Source of the DNA: Polyangiaceae bacterium
GTDB taxonomy: Bacteria; Myxococcota_A; Polyangia; Polyangiales; Polyangiaceae
DNA length: 64,000 bases
NCBI GenBank assembly: GCA_020848455.1
Contig: JADLAB010000265.1
Coordinates: forward strand, 1-64,000
Reading direction: 5' to 3'
In this document: piece after piece, positions 25,491 to 33,955 of the stretch
How positions within the stretch are numbered: the first letter of the stretch is position 1
How the letters are laid out: each line of letters begins with the position of its first letter
Position numbers and translations under genes: made by a program
The notes under the pieces: model-generated
The model's input: the letters and a program-made list of their open reading frames with translations, nothing else
Databases searched by the model: none
Told to the model about the DNA's origin: nothing

Positions 25491-27071
25491 GTGAAACCGC
25501 ACCGCCGCTCGACCACCGCTTGCGCCAGCGCCGCTCTCGCGCTGCTCGGCGCCTCGGCGTCGGCGTGCTTCACGGGCTCGTCGGGGCGCGAGCCTTCGCC
25601 GGACGAGCTCTACTTCCCGACCGGGCTCGTGACGTCGCCCGGACGCACGACGCTCTACGTGACGAACAGCGACTTCGATCTGCGCTACAGCGCGGGCTCG
25701 GTGCAGGCGCTCGACCTCGCCGCCCTGCGCGGCGCGACGCGGCCCATCGTGGACGCGCTCGCCGCCGCCCCCGACGACGTCGTCGCAGCCTGCGGCGCCG
25801 CGGGGCGAGGTCTCAACGACGACGACTGGCTGACGCCCGGCCCGTGCAGCCCCTTCGAGCTGCCGCCGCTCGTGCGCGCCTACGCCTTCATCGGTGCGTT
25901 CGCCTCGGGCGCGCTGCTCGTGCACGCGCCGGACGACGAGCACGCGCGCCTGTTCGTGCCCGTGCGCGGCGACCCCTCGATCACGTACTTCGAGGTGGAG
26001 GACGACCGCGCGGCCGCGGGCGGCGCAGCCTTCGCCCCGTCCTTCCGGCTCGACTGTGGCGCCGAGGAGGACGGCAAATGCGCCGCCGCGTTCCGCATCG
26101 GACAGGATCCGGAGCAGGCGCTGCGCGGCATCCGGCTCCCGGCCGACCCGGTCGGGATCGCCGCCTCCGACGACGGGTCGGTCATCGTGACGGCGCACCA
26201 GACGACCGCCTCGGCGAGCCTGCTGATGAACGACTGGCACGACCCGAGCCCGCCGTGGCTGGCGTATTTCGCGTCGGGGCTGCCCGTCGGACCGATGGAG
26301 CTCGCGAGCATCCCCGCCCCCGCGCTCGCGGCGGCCGCCGGCCCGGACTTCGGCTACGGCGCGAGCTTCGCGCTCACCTACCGTTCCTCGGCCGAGGTCG
26401 ACGTGCTGCGCTTCAACCCCGACTCGGGCTCCGTCCCGCCGCGCCCCTTCGTGCAGCGCATCGGCGCAACGCTCGTCGGCACCAACGCCTCGGGCGTGGA
26501 CTCGCGCGGCATCGGCATCGTGGCCGACCGCCGGCAGGCCTGCGAGGCGAGCTGCGCGGCGAACGACCTCGCCTGCCTCGAGCACTGCGCCGAGGAGGTG
26601 CCGCTCGAGGTGTTCGTCGCGAACCGCACGCCCCCGAGCCTGGTGCTCGGTCAGTTCGACAGCGTGCTCGGTCACTCGGGCGCCGTCGCCTCGAGCGCCT
26701 TCGATGCCTTGACGCTCTACGACGCGGTGCCGCTCGCGACCGGCGTCTCGCGGGTGCGCGTCGGCAAGGTGATCGACGCCGACGGCGCGCTCGCGACGCG
26801 CGTCTTCGCCGTGTGCTTCGACTCGCGCGCCGTCTACTCCTTCGACCCCGTCCTCGGGCGCGTCGACGCCGTGATCCGCACCGGGCGCGGGCCGCACGAC
26901 CTCGCCTTCGACTGGGGCGAGGTCGGCGGCGAGCCGTACGCGCAGGTCTACGTCGCGCACTTCACCGACTCGTACCTCGGGGTCGTCGACCTCGACATGC
27001 GCCACGGCGCGACCTTCGGGCTCATGTACGCGACCGTCGGTGTCCCCCGGCCGCCCGAGGAGTCGAACTGA
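25491..27071 (+). CDS. Lipoprotein with beta-propeller-like (YVTN) repeats
   Basis: 526 residues from a GTG at 25491; starts 3 and 12 codons further upstream (GTG, TTG) are less likely. The signal peptide ends at a SASAC lipobox. The mature part opens with DELYFPTGLVTSPGRTTLYVTNSDFDLRYSAGSVQALDL, the YVTN-type blade of beta-propellers, and similar blades recur (VGIAASDDGSVIVTAHQT, PHDLAFDWGEVGGEPYAQVYVAHFTDSYLGVVDLDM). Several Cys pairs, for instance CEASCAANDLACLEHC, imply an exported disulfide-bonded protein. It is followed after 1 bp by a second lipoprotein gene of the same style, so both are made together. Ligand or partner unknown. Confidence 0.8.
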   Translation: MKPHRRSTTACASAALALLGASASACFTGSSGREPSPDELYFPTGLVTSPGRTTLYVTNSDFDLRYSAGSVQALDLAALRGATRPIVDALAAAPDDVVAACGAAGRGLNDDDWLTPGPCSPFELPPLVRAYAFIGAFASGALLVHAPDDEHARLFVPVRGDPSITYFEVEDDRAAAGGAAFAPSFRLDCGAEEDGKCAAAFRIGQDPEQALRGIRLPADPVGIAASDDGSVIVTAHQTTASASLLMNDWHDPSPPWLAYFASGLPVGPMELASIPAPALAAAAGPDFGYGASFALTYRSSAEVDVLRFNPDSGSVPPRPFVQRIGATLVGTNASGVDSRGIGIVADRRQACEASCAANDLACLEHCAEEVPLEVFVANRTPPSLVLGQFDSVLGHSGAVASSAFDALTLYDAVPLATGVSRVRVGKVIDADGALATRVFAVCFDSRAVYSFDPVLGRVDAVIRTGRGPHDLAFDWGEVGGEPYAQVYVAHFTDSYLGVVDLDMRHGATFGLMYATVGVPRPPEESN

Positions 27072-27072
27072 C

Positions 27073-29895
27073 ATGGCGCCTTCGAGACCCGAGACGGACC
27101 TGCGGCGCGCGCGGCGCCTCCGGCGCGCGGTGCGCCTCGCGGGCGGCGGGCTGCTGCTCGGCACGGCCGGGCTCGCCCTCGGACCGGGCTGCTCGGCCGA
27201 GCCGACCACGGTGCTCATCCCCTCGCTCGGCAGCGCGGGGGCCATCGCCTTCGTGTGCCTCGACGATCCGGCCCTCGGTGCAGCCGCCGCGCGCCCGATG
27301 AGCGACTGCAGCGAAGCGCGCACCATCGACCGCTTCGACTACTCGGTGCCCCACATCTACGCGCTCGTCCTGCAGCCGACCCGGGGCGAGGTCGCGGTGG
27401 TCGACCTCACGACCGCCGACAACGACGCCGTCCTCGACCAGGATCCGCTGGTGCCGGGTGCGAACTTCCTGCCCATCGGGGCGCAGCCGACCGACCTCGT
27501 GGCGACGCCGGGCGGCACGACCGCCTTCGCCGCGGCCGCGGAGATCGGGCGCCCCGGGATCTACGCGCTGCCCACGACGGCGATCCGCGGCTCGGCCCCG
27601 CGCCTGTCCTCGTGGCCTGCGTGTGCGTTGCCGGCGGCACCGGGCTCCATGGTGCTCGTGCGCGATCCGGCCGACGCGAACGGCGAGCTGCGCCCGGGCT
27701 GCGACGCGGCCTACGGCGCGGACGATCCGGGCTGCGGAGACGGCGAGCACTGTCACGGAGACCTCGCGGCCGACGCCGCCGCCGTCGGCGACGCCGCGCG
27801 CTACAAGCTCCTCGTGGCGCTCCCGGGCGCGGGAGGCGTCGCGGTGATCGACGCCCAGGCCGTGCTCGACACCGAGCCCGGGGCCTACCCGCCATGCCAC
27901 GTCGAGCGCTGGCTGCAGCTCGACCCGAACCCGCCGGTCCTGCCCGTCCCGCCTCCCCCCGTGCCGACCGCCGGGTGCGTGAACCCACCGGCCGCCGGGC
28001 TCGGCGTGCAGAGCTACGTGTCGGAGCCAGCCGGTCTCGCCCTGCAGGGCGAGCACCTGTACGTGGCGGACACGGCGGCGCCCGTGATCCACCGCATCGC
28101 CGTCGCCGACCCGTGCGACCCGGTCGAGGGGCCGCCGCTCTTGCCCGCCTCCGTGGAGGATCCGACGCGGGTCGTCACGACCCGCCGCATCGCCGTCGGC
28201 CCGCTCGACCTCGACCTCGACCGCTACCTCTACGCGATCGACGAGATCGACGGCAGCATCATGGTGTTCGACGTGAGCGATGGCGCCGCGGTGCGCACGC
28301 CCCTCGTCCGCTCGCACCCGGAGCGCAACCCGTTCCAGCCGGCCGATCGCATCCGGTTCCAGGCCCCGCCGCGCGACATCGTGATGGTGGCGCACCAGGT
28401 CGATGTCCCGGACCCGCAGACCGGCGCCACGGCGCCGGTGCGCTGCGACCCGGACCCGGCCAGCACGGGGCCGGGGACGGCCTACCGCACCTCGGCCGGC
28501 TACGACTCGGGCGCGGGGCCCGCGAAGCTGCGCGGCGTGTTCGCCATGGCGGTGCTGTCCTCGGGCGAGGTCGTCGTGCTCGACGTCGACGACTACGACG
28601 CTCCGTGTCGCGGCCCGTCGGACCGACACGCTCTCTACGGGTGCAGCGACGAGACGACGGACCTCGCCACCTCGGGCGAGTTCAGCTGCGCGACCGTGGT
28701 GCCGCACCAGACGCGCGCCAGCGGCTACCTCGTCAACGCCGACGGCGTCGCAGCCAACACGCCGGGTGTGGCCGCGCTGCCCATCCTGTTCGACTCCGAC
28801 GGCTCGGTGCTCACCCCCGACGACGACGCCGGGGCCGAGGTGCCACGCATGCGCGCCACGGCGCCGGTCGACGCGCCGCCGAGCTTCGAGCTCGCCGTCG
28901 CCGGCAAGCTGACGAGCCTCGACCCGAGCACGGGCGCGCTGAAGGACGGCGAGATCAAGTCGCACACGCTCGCCTTCAACCTCGAGGACCCGCGCGCGCA
29001 CATCCTCGACCAGGGCTGGAGCGTCACCTACGAGGGCGCCCTGCCCGGCTTCGACAAGCGCTTCGCGGCGCTCAACCCCATCGACCCCGGCCCCTTCGAG
29101 CTGCGCGATGCGGCGAGCCGCTTCTGCGACCGCGGCGTGCACAGCCAGGAGGCCGTGCGGCTCGCGCTCGTCGGCGATCCGACCGTCGCCGACCCGGCGG
29201 CCGCGGCCCGCGACCTCGCCGACTACGTGCAGATCGCGTCATCGACGCCCGTCGACAGCGACGTGTACTGGCAGAGCGCCGCCTGCACCTACGACGCCTG
29301 CCGCAGCGCCTACGGCTCATACGAGCAACCCCGTCCGGCGCGCGACTTCCGCATCCTCGAGGCCTACCAGGACCGGCTCGAGCTCGAGCCGCGCGCCACC
29401 ATTCCGGCGAGCGCGCCCGACATCGAGTGCTGCTTCCCGTACGCCGTCGAGTTTCGCGTACGCGCCGGCCGTCAGTGGCTCGCCGTGGGCGACTCGGTGG
29501 GCATGCTCCACCACGTGATCCAGGACGACGCGGGCCGCTGCCGCGACAGCTGCGATCCGAACCGGGCGCGCGAGAACGCGCGCGCCCGCGAGGTCCCGCA
29601 GGACGAGAACGCGCTCGACGGCGACCCGCGCGCGCTCGTCAATCCCGCGTTCCGCCTGGCCATCCACGGCGGCAAGAGCGGCGCACCGAGCGCGCGCGAT
29701 CTGCGCTTCCGCTTCTCGACCCAGGGTGCCTTCCACCCGATGGTGCTGTCCTTTCCCATCGCCAAGGACGAGGCGCAGCCCCAGTTCACGACCTACCTGC
29801 CGCAGACCGGCGAGCTCGTGGTGGCCGACGGCGCGTTCGCAGGCATCGCGTTCCTGAGCCTGAGCGCCCTGGCCGGCACGCGTCAGTACAACTGA
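27073..29895 (+). CDS. Large lipoprotein, partner of the upstream YVTN lipoprotein
   Basis: 940 residues. The ATG at 27073 follows the previous stop by one base (TGACATG). A twin-arginine-rich N-terminus (DLRRARRLRRAVRLAGGG) leads to a hydrophobic core and LGPGC, a plausible lipobox. The mature protein has repeated strands of the type HIYALVLQPTRGEVAVVDLTT, GLALQGEHLYVADTAAPVIHRIAV and RYLYAIDEIDGSIMVFDVSDG, again beta-propeller-like, with scattered cysteines toward the C-terminus. No catalytic motif is visible. The pair is probably an outer-surface complex. The reading frame has a shadow start at 27040. Confidence 0.8.
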   Translation: MAPSRPETDLRRARRLRRAVRLAGGGLLLGTAGLALGPGCSAEPTTVLIPSLGSAGAIAFVCLDDPALGAAAARPMSDCSEARTIDRFDYSVPHIYALVLQPTRGEVAVVDLTTADNDAVLDQDPLVPGANFLPIGAQPTDLVATPGGTTAFAAAAEIGRPGIYALPTTAIRGSAPRLSSWPACALPAAPGSMVLVRDPADANGELRPGCDAAYGADDPGCGDGEHCHGDLAADAAAVGDAARYKLLVALPGAGGVAVIDAQAVLDTEPGAYPPCHVERWLQLDPNPPVLPVPPPPVPTAGCVNPPAAGLGVQSYVSEPAGLALQGEHLYVADTAAPVIHRIAVADPCDPVEGPPLLPASVEDPTRVVTTRRIAVGPLDLDLDRYLYAIDEIDGSIMVFDVSDGAAVRTPLVRSHPERNPFQPADRIRFQAPPRDIVMVAHQVDVPDPQTGATAPVRCDPDPASTGPGTAYRTSAGYDSGAGPAKLRGVFAMAVLSSGEVVVLDVDDYDAPCRGPSDRHALYGCSDETTDLATSGEFSCATVVPHQTRASGYLVNADGVAANTPGVAALPILFDSDGSVLTPDDDAGAEVPRMRATAPVDAPPSFELAVAGKLTSLDPSTGALKDGEIKSHTLAFNLEDPRAHILDQGWSVTYEGALPGFDKRFAALNPIDPGPFELRDAASRFCDRGVHSQEAVRLALVGDPTVADPAAAARDLADYVQIASSTPVDSDVYWQSAACTYDACRSAYGSYEQPRPARDFRILEAYQDRLELEPRATIPASAPDIECCFPYAVEFRVRAGRQWLAVGDSVGMLHHVIQDDAGRCRDSCDPNRARENARAREVPQDENALDGDPRALVNPAFRLAIHGGKSGAPSARDLRFRFSTQGAFHPMVLSFPIAKDEAQPQFTTYLPQTGELVVADGAFAGIAFLSLSALAGTRQYN

Positions 29896-29920
29896 CGGAC
29901 GGGCGACGCCCGCGGGGAGC

Positions 29921-31030
29921 TCACGGTCGAAGCCTGCGGCGCGCCTCCGCCAGCGCGCCGCGCACCCGGTCGGCGTGGGCGTAGCCCGCGTGCCGCGCGA
30001 GCACGAGCTCGAAGCACTCGACCGCGGCCGCGAGCTCCTGCGCCTCGGCGAGGAATCGGCCCGCCACCTCGAGCAGCTCCGGCAGCCACGCGTCGGTGCG
30101 CGCGAGCCAGGCGGCGAGCTCGGGCCGGCGCACGCCCACGACGGGGTCGGGCCGGTCGTCGCCGGTCCAGTCGGGCTCGGCGACGCCCATGGCCCCGAGC
30201 TCGAGGGCCTCGGCGCGGAGCGCGCCCGCGCCGTCCGTCAGCAGGCGGGACACGGCCTCGAGCGCCGGCAGAAAGCGCCCGGCGCGCGACTCGCTCCAGG
30301 CGAGCTTGTAGCCGGCGACGGGGCGCACCGCGCTCGCCGGCGGCAGGGCCGCGAGGGCGCGGCGATAGGCGTCGCTCGCGGCGTCGAGCGCCCCGGCCTC
30401 GAAGGCCGCCTCGCCGAGCTGCCACAGCGCGCGCCCGCGCTCCTCGTCGCTCGCGCCGGGGAGCGGGGCGCACCCTGGGAGCGGACGCAAGCGCTCGGTC
30501 CCGCCGACGGCCGGTGCCGCGCGCTCGAGGCAGGTGAGCAGCCCGAGCGCGTGGGCCGCGGCGCGCTCGTCGCCGAGCAGCGCGTGGACGCGCGCGCGCT
30601 CGAGCTCGACCGTGCTGCGACGCGGGTGGTCGGCGAAGCGCGCGGCGAAGGTCTCGAGCAGCGGCAGCTCGCGCGCCGGGTCGTCGGTGAGCAGGGCGAG
30701 GCGCAGGAGCGCGTCGGGCGTCGTCTGCGGATCGTCCGGATGCGCGCGCACGAAGGCCTCGAGCGCACGACGCGCCTCCACGGTGCGCACGGCGAGCTCG
30801 GCCGAGGCCACGGCGACGGCGTCCACGGTCGCGGCGCCGCCCGGGGCGGGCGTGGGCTCGGCCGGAGCCGCGGGCGCGCCCGCCTGCGCCGGGGTCGGAG
30901 CAAAGGTCACGGGCACCGCCACGACGGGCGCCGTCCCGGCGGGCGCCACCGGCTCGGCACGCGGCGCGCACGCGGCGAGCGCCAGCCCGAGCACGGGCGC
31001 CGCGGCGCAGGTCTTGCGACGGCAGGGCAT
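29921..31030 (-). CDS. Lipoprotein with TPR-like helical repeats
   Basis: 369 residues. The ATG at 31030 is preceded by GAGGGGG; the frame is open further upstream but the signal peptide MPCRRKTCAAAPVLGLALAAC fits this start. The lipobox LALAAC is clear, followed by a Pro/Ala linker of about 60 residues. The rest is pairs of amphipathic helices (ALWQLGEAAFEAGALDAASDAYRRALAALP and ELAAAVECFELVLARHAGYAHADRVRGALAEA) typical of tetratricopeptide repeats. Likely a scaffold in the envelope. It converges with the lipoprotein pair and is divergent from mutS. Confidence 0.8.
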   Translation of the reverse strand: MPCRRKTCAAAPVLGLALAACAPRAEPVAPAGTAPVVAVPVTFAPTPAQAGAPAAPAEPTPAPGGAATVDAVAVASAELAVRTVEARRALEAFVRAHPDDPQTTPDALLRLALLTDDPARELPLLETFAARFADHPRRSTVELERARVHALLGDERAAAHALGLLTCLERAAPAVGGTERLRPLPGCAPLPGASDEERGRALWQLGEAAFEAGALDAASDAYRRALAALPPASAVRPVAGYKLAWSESRAGRFLPALEAVSRLLTDGAGALRAEALELGAMGVAEPDWTGDDRPDPVVGVRRPELAAWLARTDAWLPELLEVAGRFLAEAQELAAAVECFELVLARHAGYAHADRVRGALAEARRRLRP

Positions 31031-31217
31031 GCAACCCCCTCGCACGGGCGGCGCGCCGCCGACAGGACGGCGCACGACGCCGGCGGCGCGCAGGCGTCGT
31101 CGAGGTCGACGCCCGGTCGGCGCGTCGCTAGGACCGGTCGGCGCCACGCGGCGCGACCCGCGTCGCCACGGCGCGAGGGCGCGAGGGCGCAGCGAGCGAA
31201 GCGAGCAAGCGAAGGCG

Positions 31218-33851
31218 ATGGCGGCGGGCAAGAAGCAGACGCCGGTGATGCGGCAGTACGAGGAGGCGAAGGCCGAGTTCCCGGACGCCATCCTCTTCTT
31301 CCGCCTCGGCGACTTCTACGAGATGTTCCACACGGACGCCGTCCTCGTGGCGCGCGAGCTCGGCCTCACGCTGACGAGCCGCAACAAGAACGCGGCCGAC
31401 GAGATCCCGATGGCGGGCGTGCCCTACCACGCGGCCGCCGGCTACGTCGCGAAGCTCCTCGCGCGCGGGCACAAGGTCGCGATCTGCGAGCAGCTCGCCG
31501 ATCCGAGCAAGTGCAAGGGCATCGTGCCGCGCAAGGTCGTGCGCGTCGTCACGCCCTCGCTCACCACCGACGAGTCGCAGCTCGACGCGCGACGCAACAA
31601 CCACCTCGTCGCGATCGACGCCGGGGTCGACGCCGGCGGTCTGCCCCGCGGACCCTTCGGCGTGGCCACGCTCGACCTGTCCACCGGCGAGCTCGCCGCC
31701 GGCGAGCTCCCCGCCGCGACCCTGCTCCTCGCCCAGATCGCCCGCGCCGACCCGAGCGAGCTCCTGCTGGCCGAGGCCTCTGCCGCGGCGCTCGGGGCGC
31801 TCGTCGCCGGCGTCGCGCCGCGCGCCGCCGTGCGCACGGACGCCGCGCTCGAGGCGGCCGAGGTCCGGGCCGTGCTCGACCGCGCCCCCGAGACACCGCT
31901 CGCGGCCGAGGCCGAGCTGCAGCACGGCGAGCCGGCGCTCCGGGCCGCGGCGCGCGCGCTGCGCTTCGCCGAGCGGCACCTGCCCGGCACGCGCCTGCCG
32001 GTGCGACGCGTGCGCAGCCTCGATGCCGAGAGCGCCATGCACATCGACGACACCGCGCAGCGTCACCTCGAGCTCGTGCGCGGTGCGGACGGCGGACCCG
32101 AGGGCGCCCTGCTCGGCGCCATCGACTTCAGCGTGACCGCGGGCGGGGCGCGCCTCCTGCGCCGGCGCCTGCTCGCGCCGCTGTGCGACGTCGGCGCCAT
32201 CCGGCGGCGCCTCGACGCGGTGGAGCTGCTGGTCGCGCACGCCCGGGCGCGCGAGGAGCTGCGACGCGCGCTCGGTCGCGTGGGCGATCTCGAACGGCTC
32301 GCCGTCCGCGCCGCGCTCGGCGAGGCGAGCCCGCGCGACCTCGGCGGTCTGCGCGACAGCCTCGGCGCCGTGCCGGACGTGCGCGCCGCCGTGGCCACCA
32401 TCCCGGAGCCCGGCGCCGTCGCCCTGCTCGAGGCAGGCGAGCTCGACGATCCCCGCGCGCGCGCGCTCGCCGAGCTGCTCCTCTGCGCGCTCGTGCCGAC
32501 ACCGCCGCCGCGCGCCAGCGACGGCGACATCGTCTGCACCGGCTACGCGCCCGAGCTCGACACCCTGCGCCGCCTCCGGCAGGACGGCGAGAAGCTGATG
32601 AGCGAGCTCGAGGCGCGCCTCCGCGCCGAGGCGGGCATCGCGACCCTGAAGGTGCGCTTCACGCGCGTCTTCGGCTGGTACATCGAGGTCACGAAGACGC
32701 ACCTCGGCAAGGTGCCGCCGGGGTGGCGCCGCAAGCAGACCGTCGCGGGTGCCGAGCGCTACGGCTGCGCGGAGCTCGACGAGCTGGCCGAATCGCTCGG
32801 CACGGCCGAGGAGCGCTGCGCGGAGCTCGAAGCGCGGCTGTTCCGCGAGCTCGTGGCGGCTGCCGCAGCCGCCTCGGAGCCCGCGCTGCGCCTCGGGGCG
32901 ACCATCGCGCGCCTCGACGTCGCGGCGGCGCTCGCCGAGCTCGCCCATCGCCACGACTACGCCCGACCCGAAGTGGACGACGGGCCGCGCCTCGAGCTCG
33001 GCGGGGCGCGCCACCCGGTCGTCGAGCGCAGCGTGCCCTTCGGCGCCTTCGTGCCGAACGACACCGCGCTCGACCTCGAAGGCGAGCGCCTGCTGCTCGT
33101 GACCGGCCCCAACATGGCCGGCAAGTCGACGCTCATGCGCCAGGTCGCGCTGTGCTGCGTGCTCGCCCAGATGGGCAGCTTCGTGCCGGCGCGGTCGGCC
33201 CGCGTGGGCATCGTCGACCGCTTGCTGTCGCGCGTGGGCGCCAGCGACAACCTCGCCGCGGGCGAGAGCACCTTCATGGTCGAGATGCGCGAGACGACGG
33301 CGATCCTGCGCGACGCGACCCCGCGCTCGCTCGTCATCCTCGACGAGATCGGCCGCGGCACGAGCACCTTCGACGGGCTCGCGATCGCGTGGGCGGTGAC
33401 CGAGTACCTCGACGAGGTGGTGCGCTGTCGCGCGCTCTTCGCCACGCACTACCACGAGCTCACCGACATCGCGCGCGAGCGGCCGCAGATCGCGAACTAC
33501 TCGGTGTCGGCGCGCGAGCACGCGGGCGGCATCGTGTTCCTGCACCGCCTGGCACGCGGGGCCGCGAGCAAGAGCTACGGCGTCGCGGTGGCGAAGCTCG
33601 CCGGCCTGCCCGACGTCGTGGTGCGGCGCGCGCGCGCCATCCTCGCCGAGCTCGAGCGCGGCGGCCGGGCGCCCGCGCACGCCACCACAGCTGTCGCGGG
33701 CGGCGACCGGCAGCTCGATCTGTTCGCGAGCGCCGGCGAGCGCGCCGAGCGCGAGGTGTGCGCCGAGCTGCGGGCCATCGACCCCGAGCACACGACGCCG
33801 CTCGAGGCGCTCGCCCTGCTCGCGCGGCTGCGGAGCGCGCTCGGCAGCTGA
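31218..33851 (+). CDS. mutS: DNA mismatch repair protein MutS
   Basis: 877 residues, close to E. coli MutS (853). The ATG at 31218 fits the family start (MRQYEEAKAEFPDAILFFRLGDFYEMF); the open frame upstream is a shadow. The mismatch-binding motif is GDFYE with Phe33 and Glu35. Connector and lever domains follow, then the ATPase: TGPNMAGKSTLMRQ (Walker A, about 629-638), SRVGASDNLAAGESTFMVEM (signature), LVILDEIGRGTSTFDGLAIAWAV (Walker B) and ATHYHEL. It recognises base mismatches and recruits MutL. The Phe-x-Glu motif marks it as repair MutS1 rather than MutS2. No mutL in the window. Confidence 0.97.
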   Translation: MAAGKKQTPVMRQYEEAKAEFPDAILFFRLGDFYEMFHTDAVLVARELGLTLTSRNKNAADEIPMAGVPYHAAAGYVAKLLARGHKVAICEQLADPSKCKGIVPRKVVRVVTPSLTTDESQLDARRNNHLVAIDAGVDAGGLPRGPFGVATLDLSTGELAAGELPAATLLLAQIARADPSELLLAEASAAALGALVAGVAPRAAVRTDAALEAAEVRAVLDRAPETPLAAEAELQHGEPALRAAARALRFAERHLPGTRLPVRRVRSLDAESAMHIDDTAQRHLELVRGADGGPEGALLGAIDFSVTAGGARLLRRRLLAPLCDVGAIRRRLDAVELLVAHARAREELRRALGRVGDLERLAVRAALGEASPRDLGGLRDSLGAVPDVRAAVATIPEPGAVALLEAGELDDPRARALAELLLCALVPTPPPRASDGDIVCTGYAPELDTLRRLRQDGEKLMSELEARLRAEAGIATLKVRFTRVFGWYIEVTKTHLGKVPPGWRRKQTVAGAERYGCAELDELAESLGTAEERCAELEARLFRELVAAAAAASEPALRLGATIARLDVAAALAELAHRHDYARPEVDDGPRLELGGARHPVVERSVPFGAFVPNDTALDLEGERLLLVTGPNMAGKSTLMRQVALCCVLAQMGSFVPARSARVGIVDRLLSRVGASDNLAAGESTFMVEMRETTAILRDATPRSLVILDEIGRGTSTFDGLAIAWAVTEYLDEVVRCRALFATHYHELTDIARERPQIANYSVSAREHAGGIVFLHRLARGAASKSYGVAVAKLAGLPDVVVRRARAILAELERGGRAPAHATTAVAGGDRQLDLFASAGERAEREVCAELRAIDPEHTTPLEALALLARLRSALGS

Positions 33852-33955
33852 CGCCCCGACCCGACCGTCGGCGCCTGACGCGTGCTGCGCGGCACCACAA
33901 AACGCGCGCGGGCGCGGCGACGACTCGCCACGCCCGCTCGCTCGACCGAGGTCGC

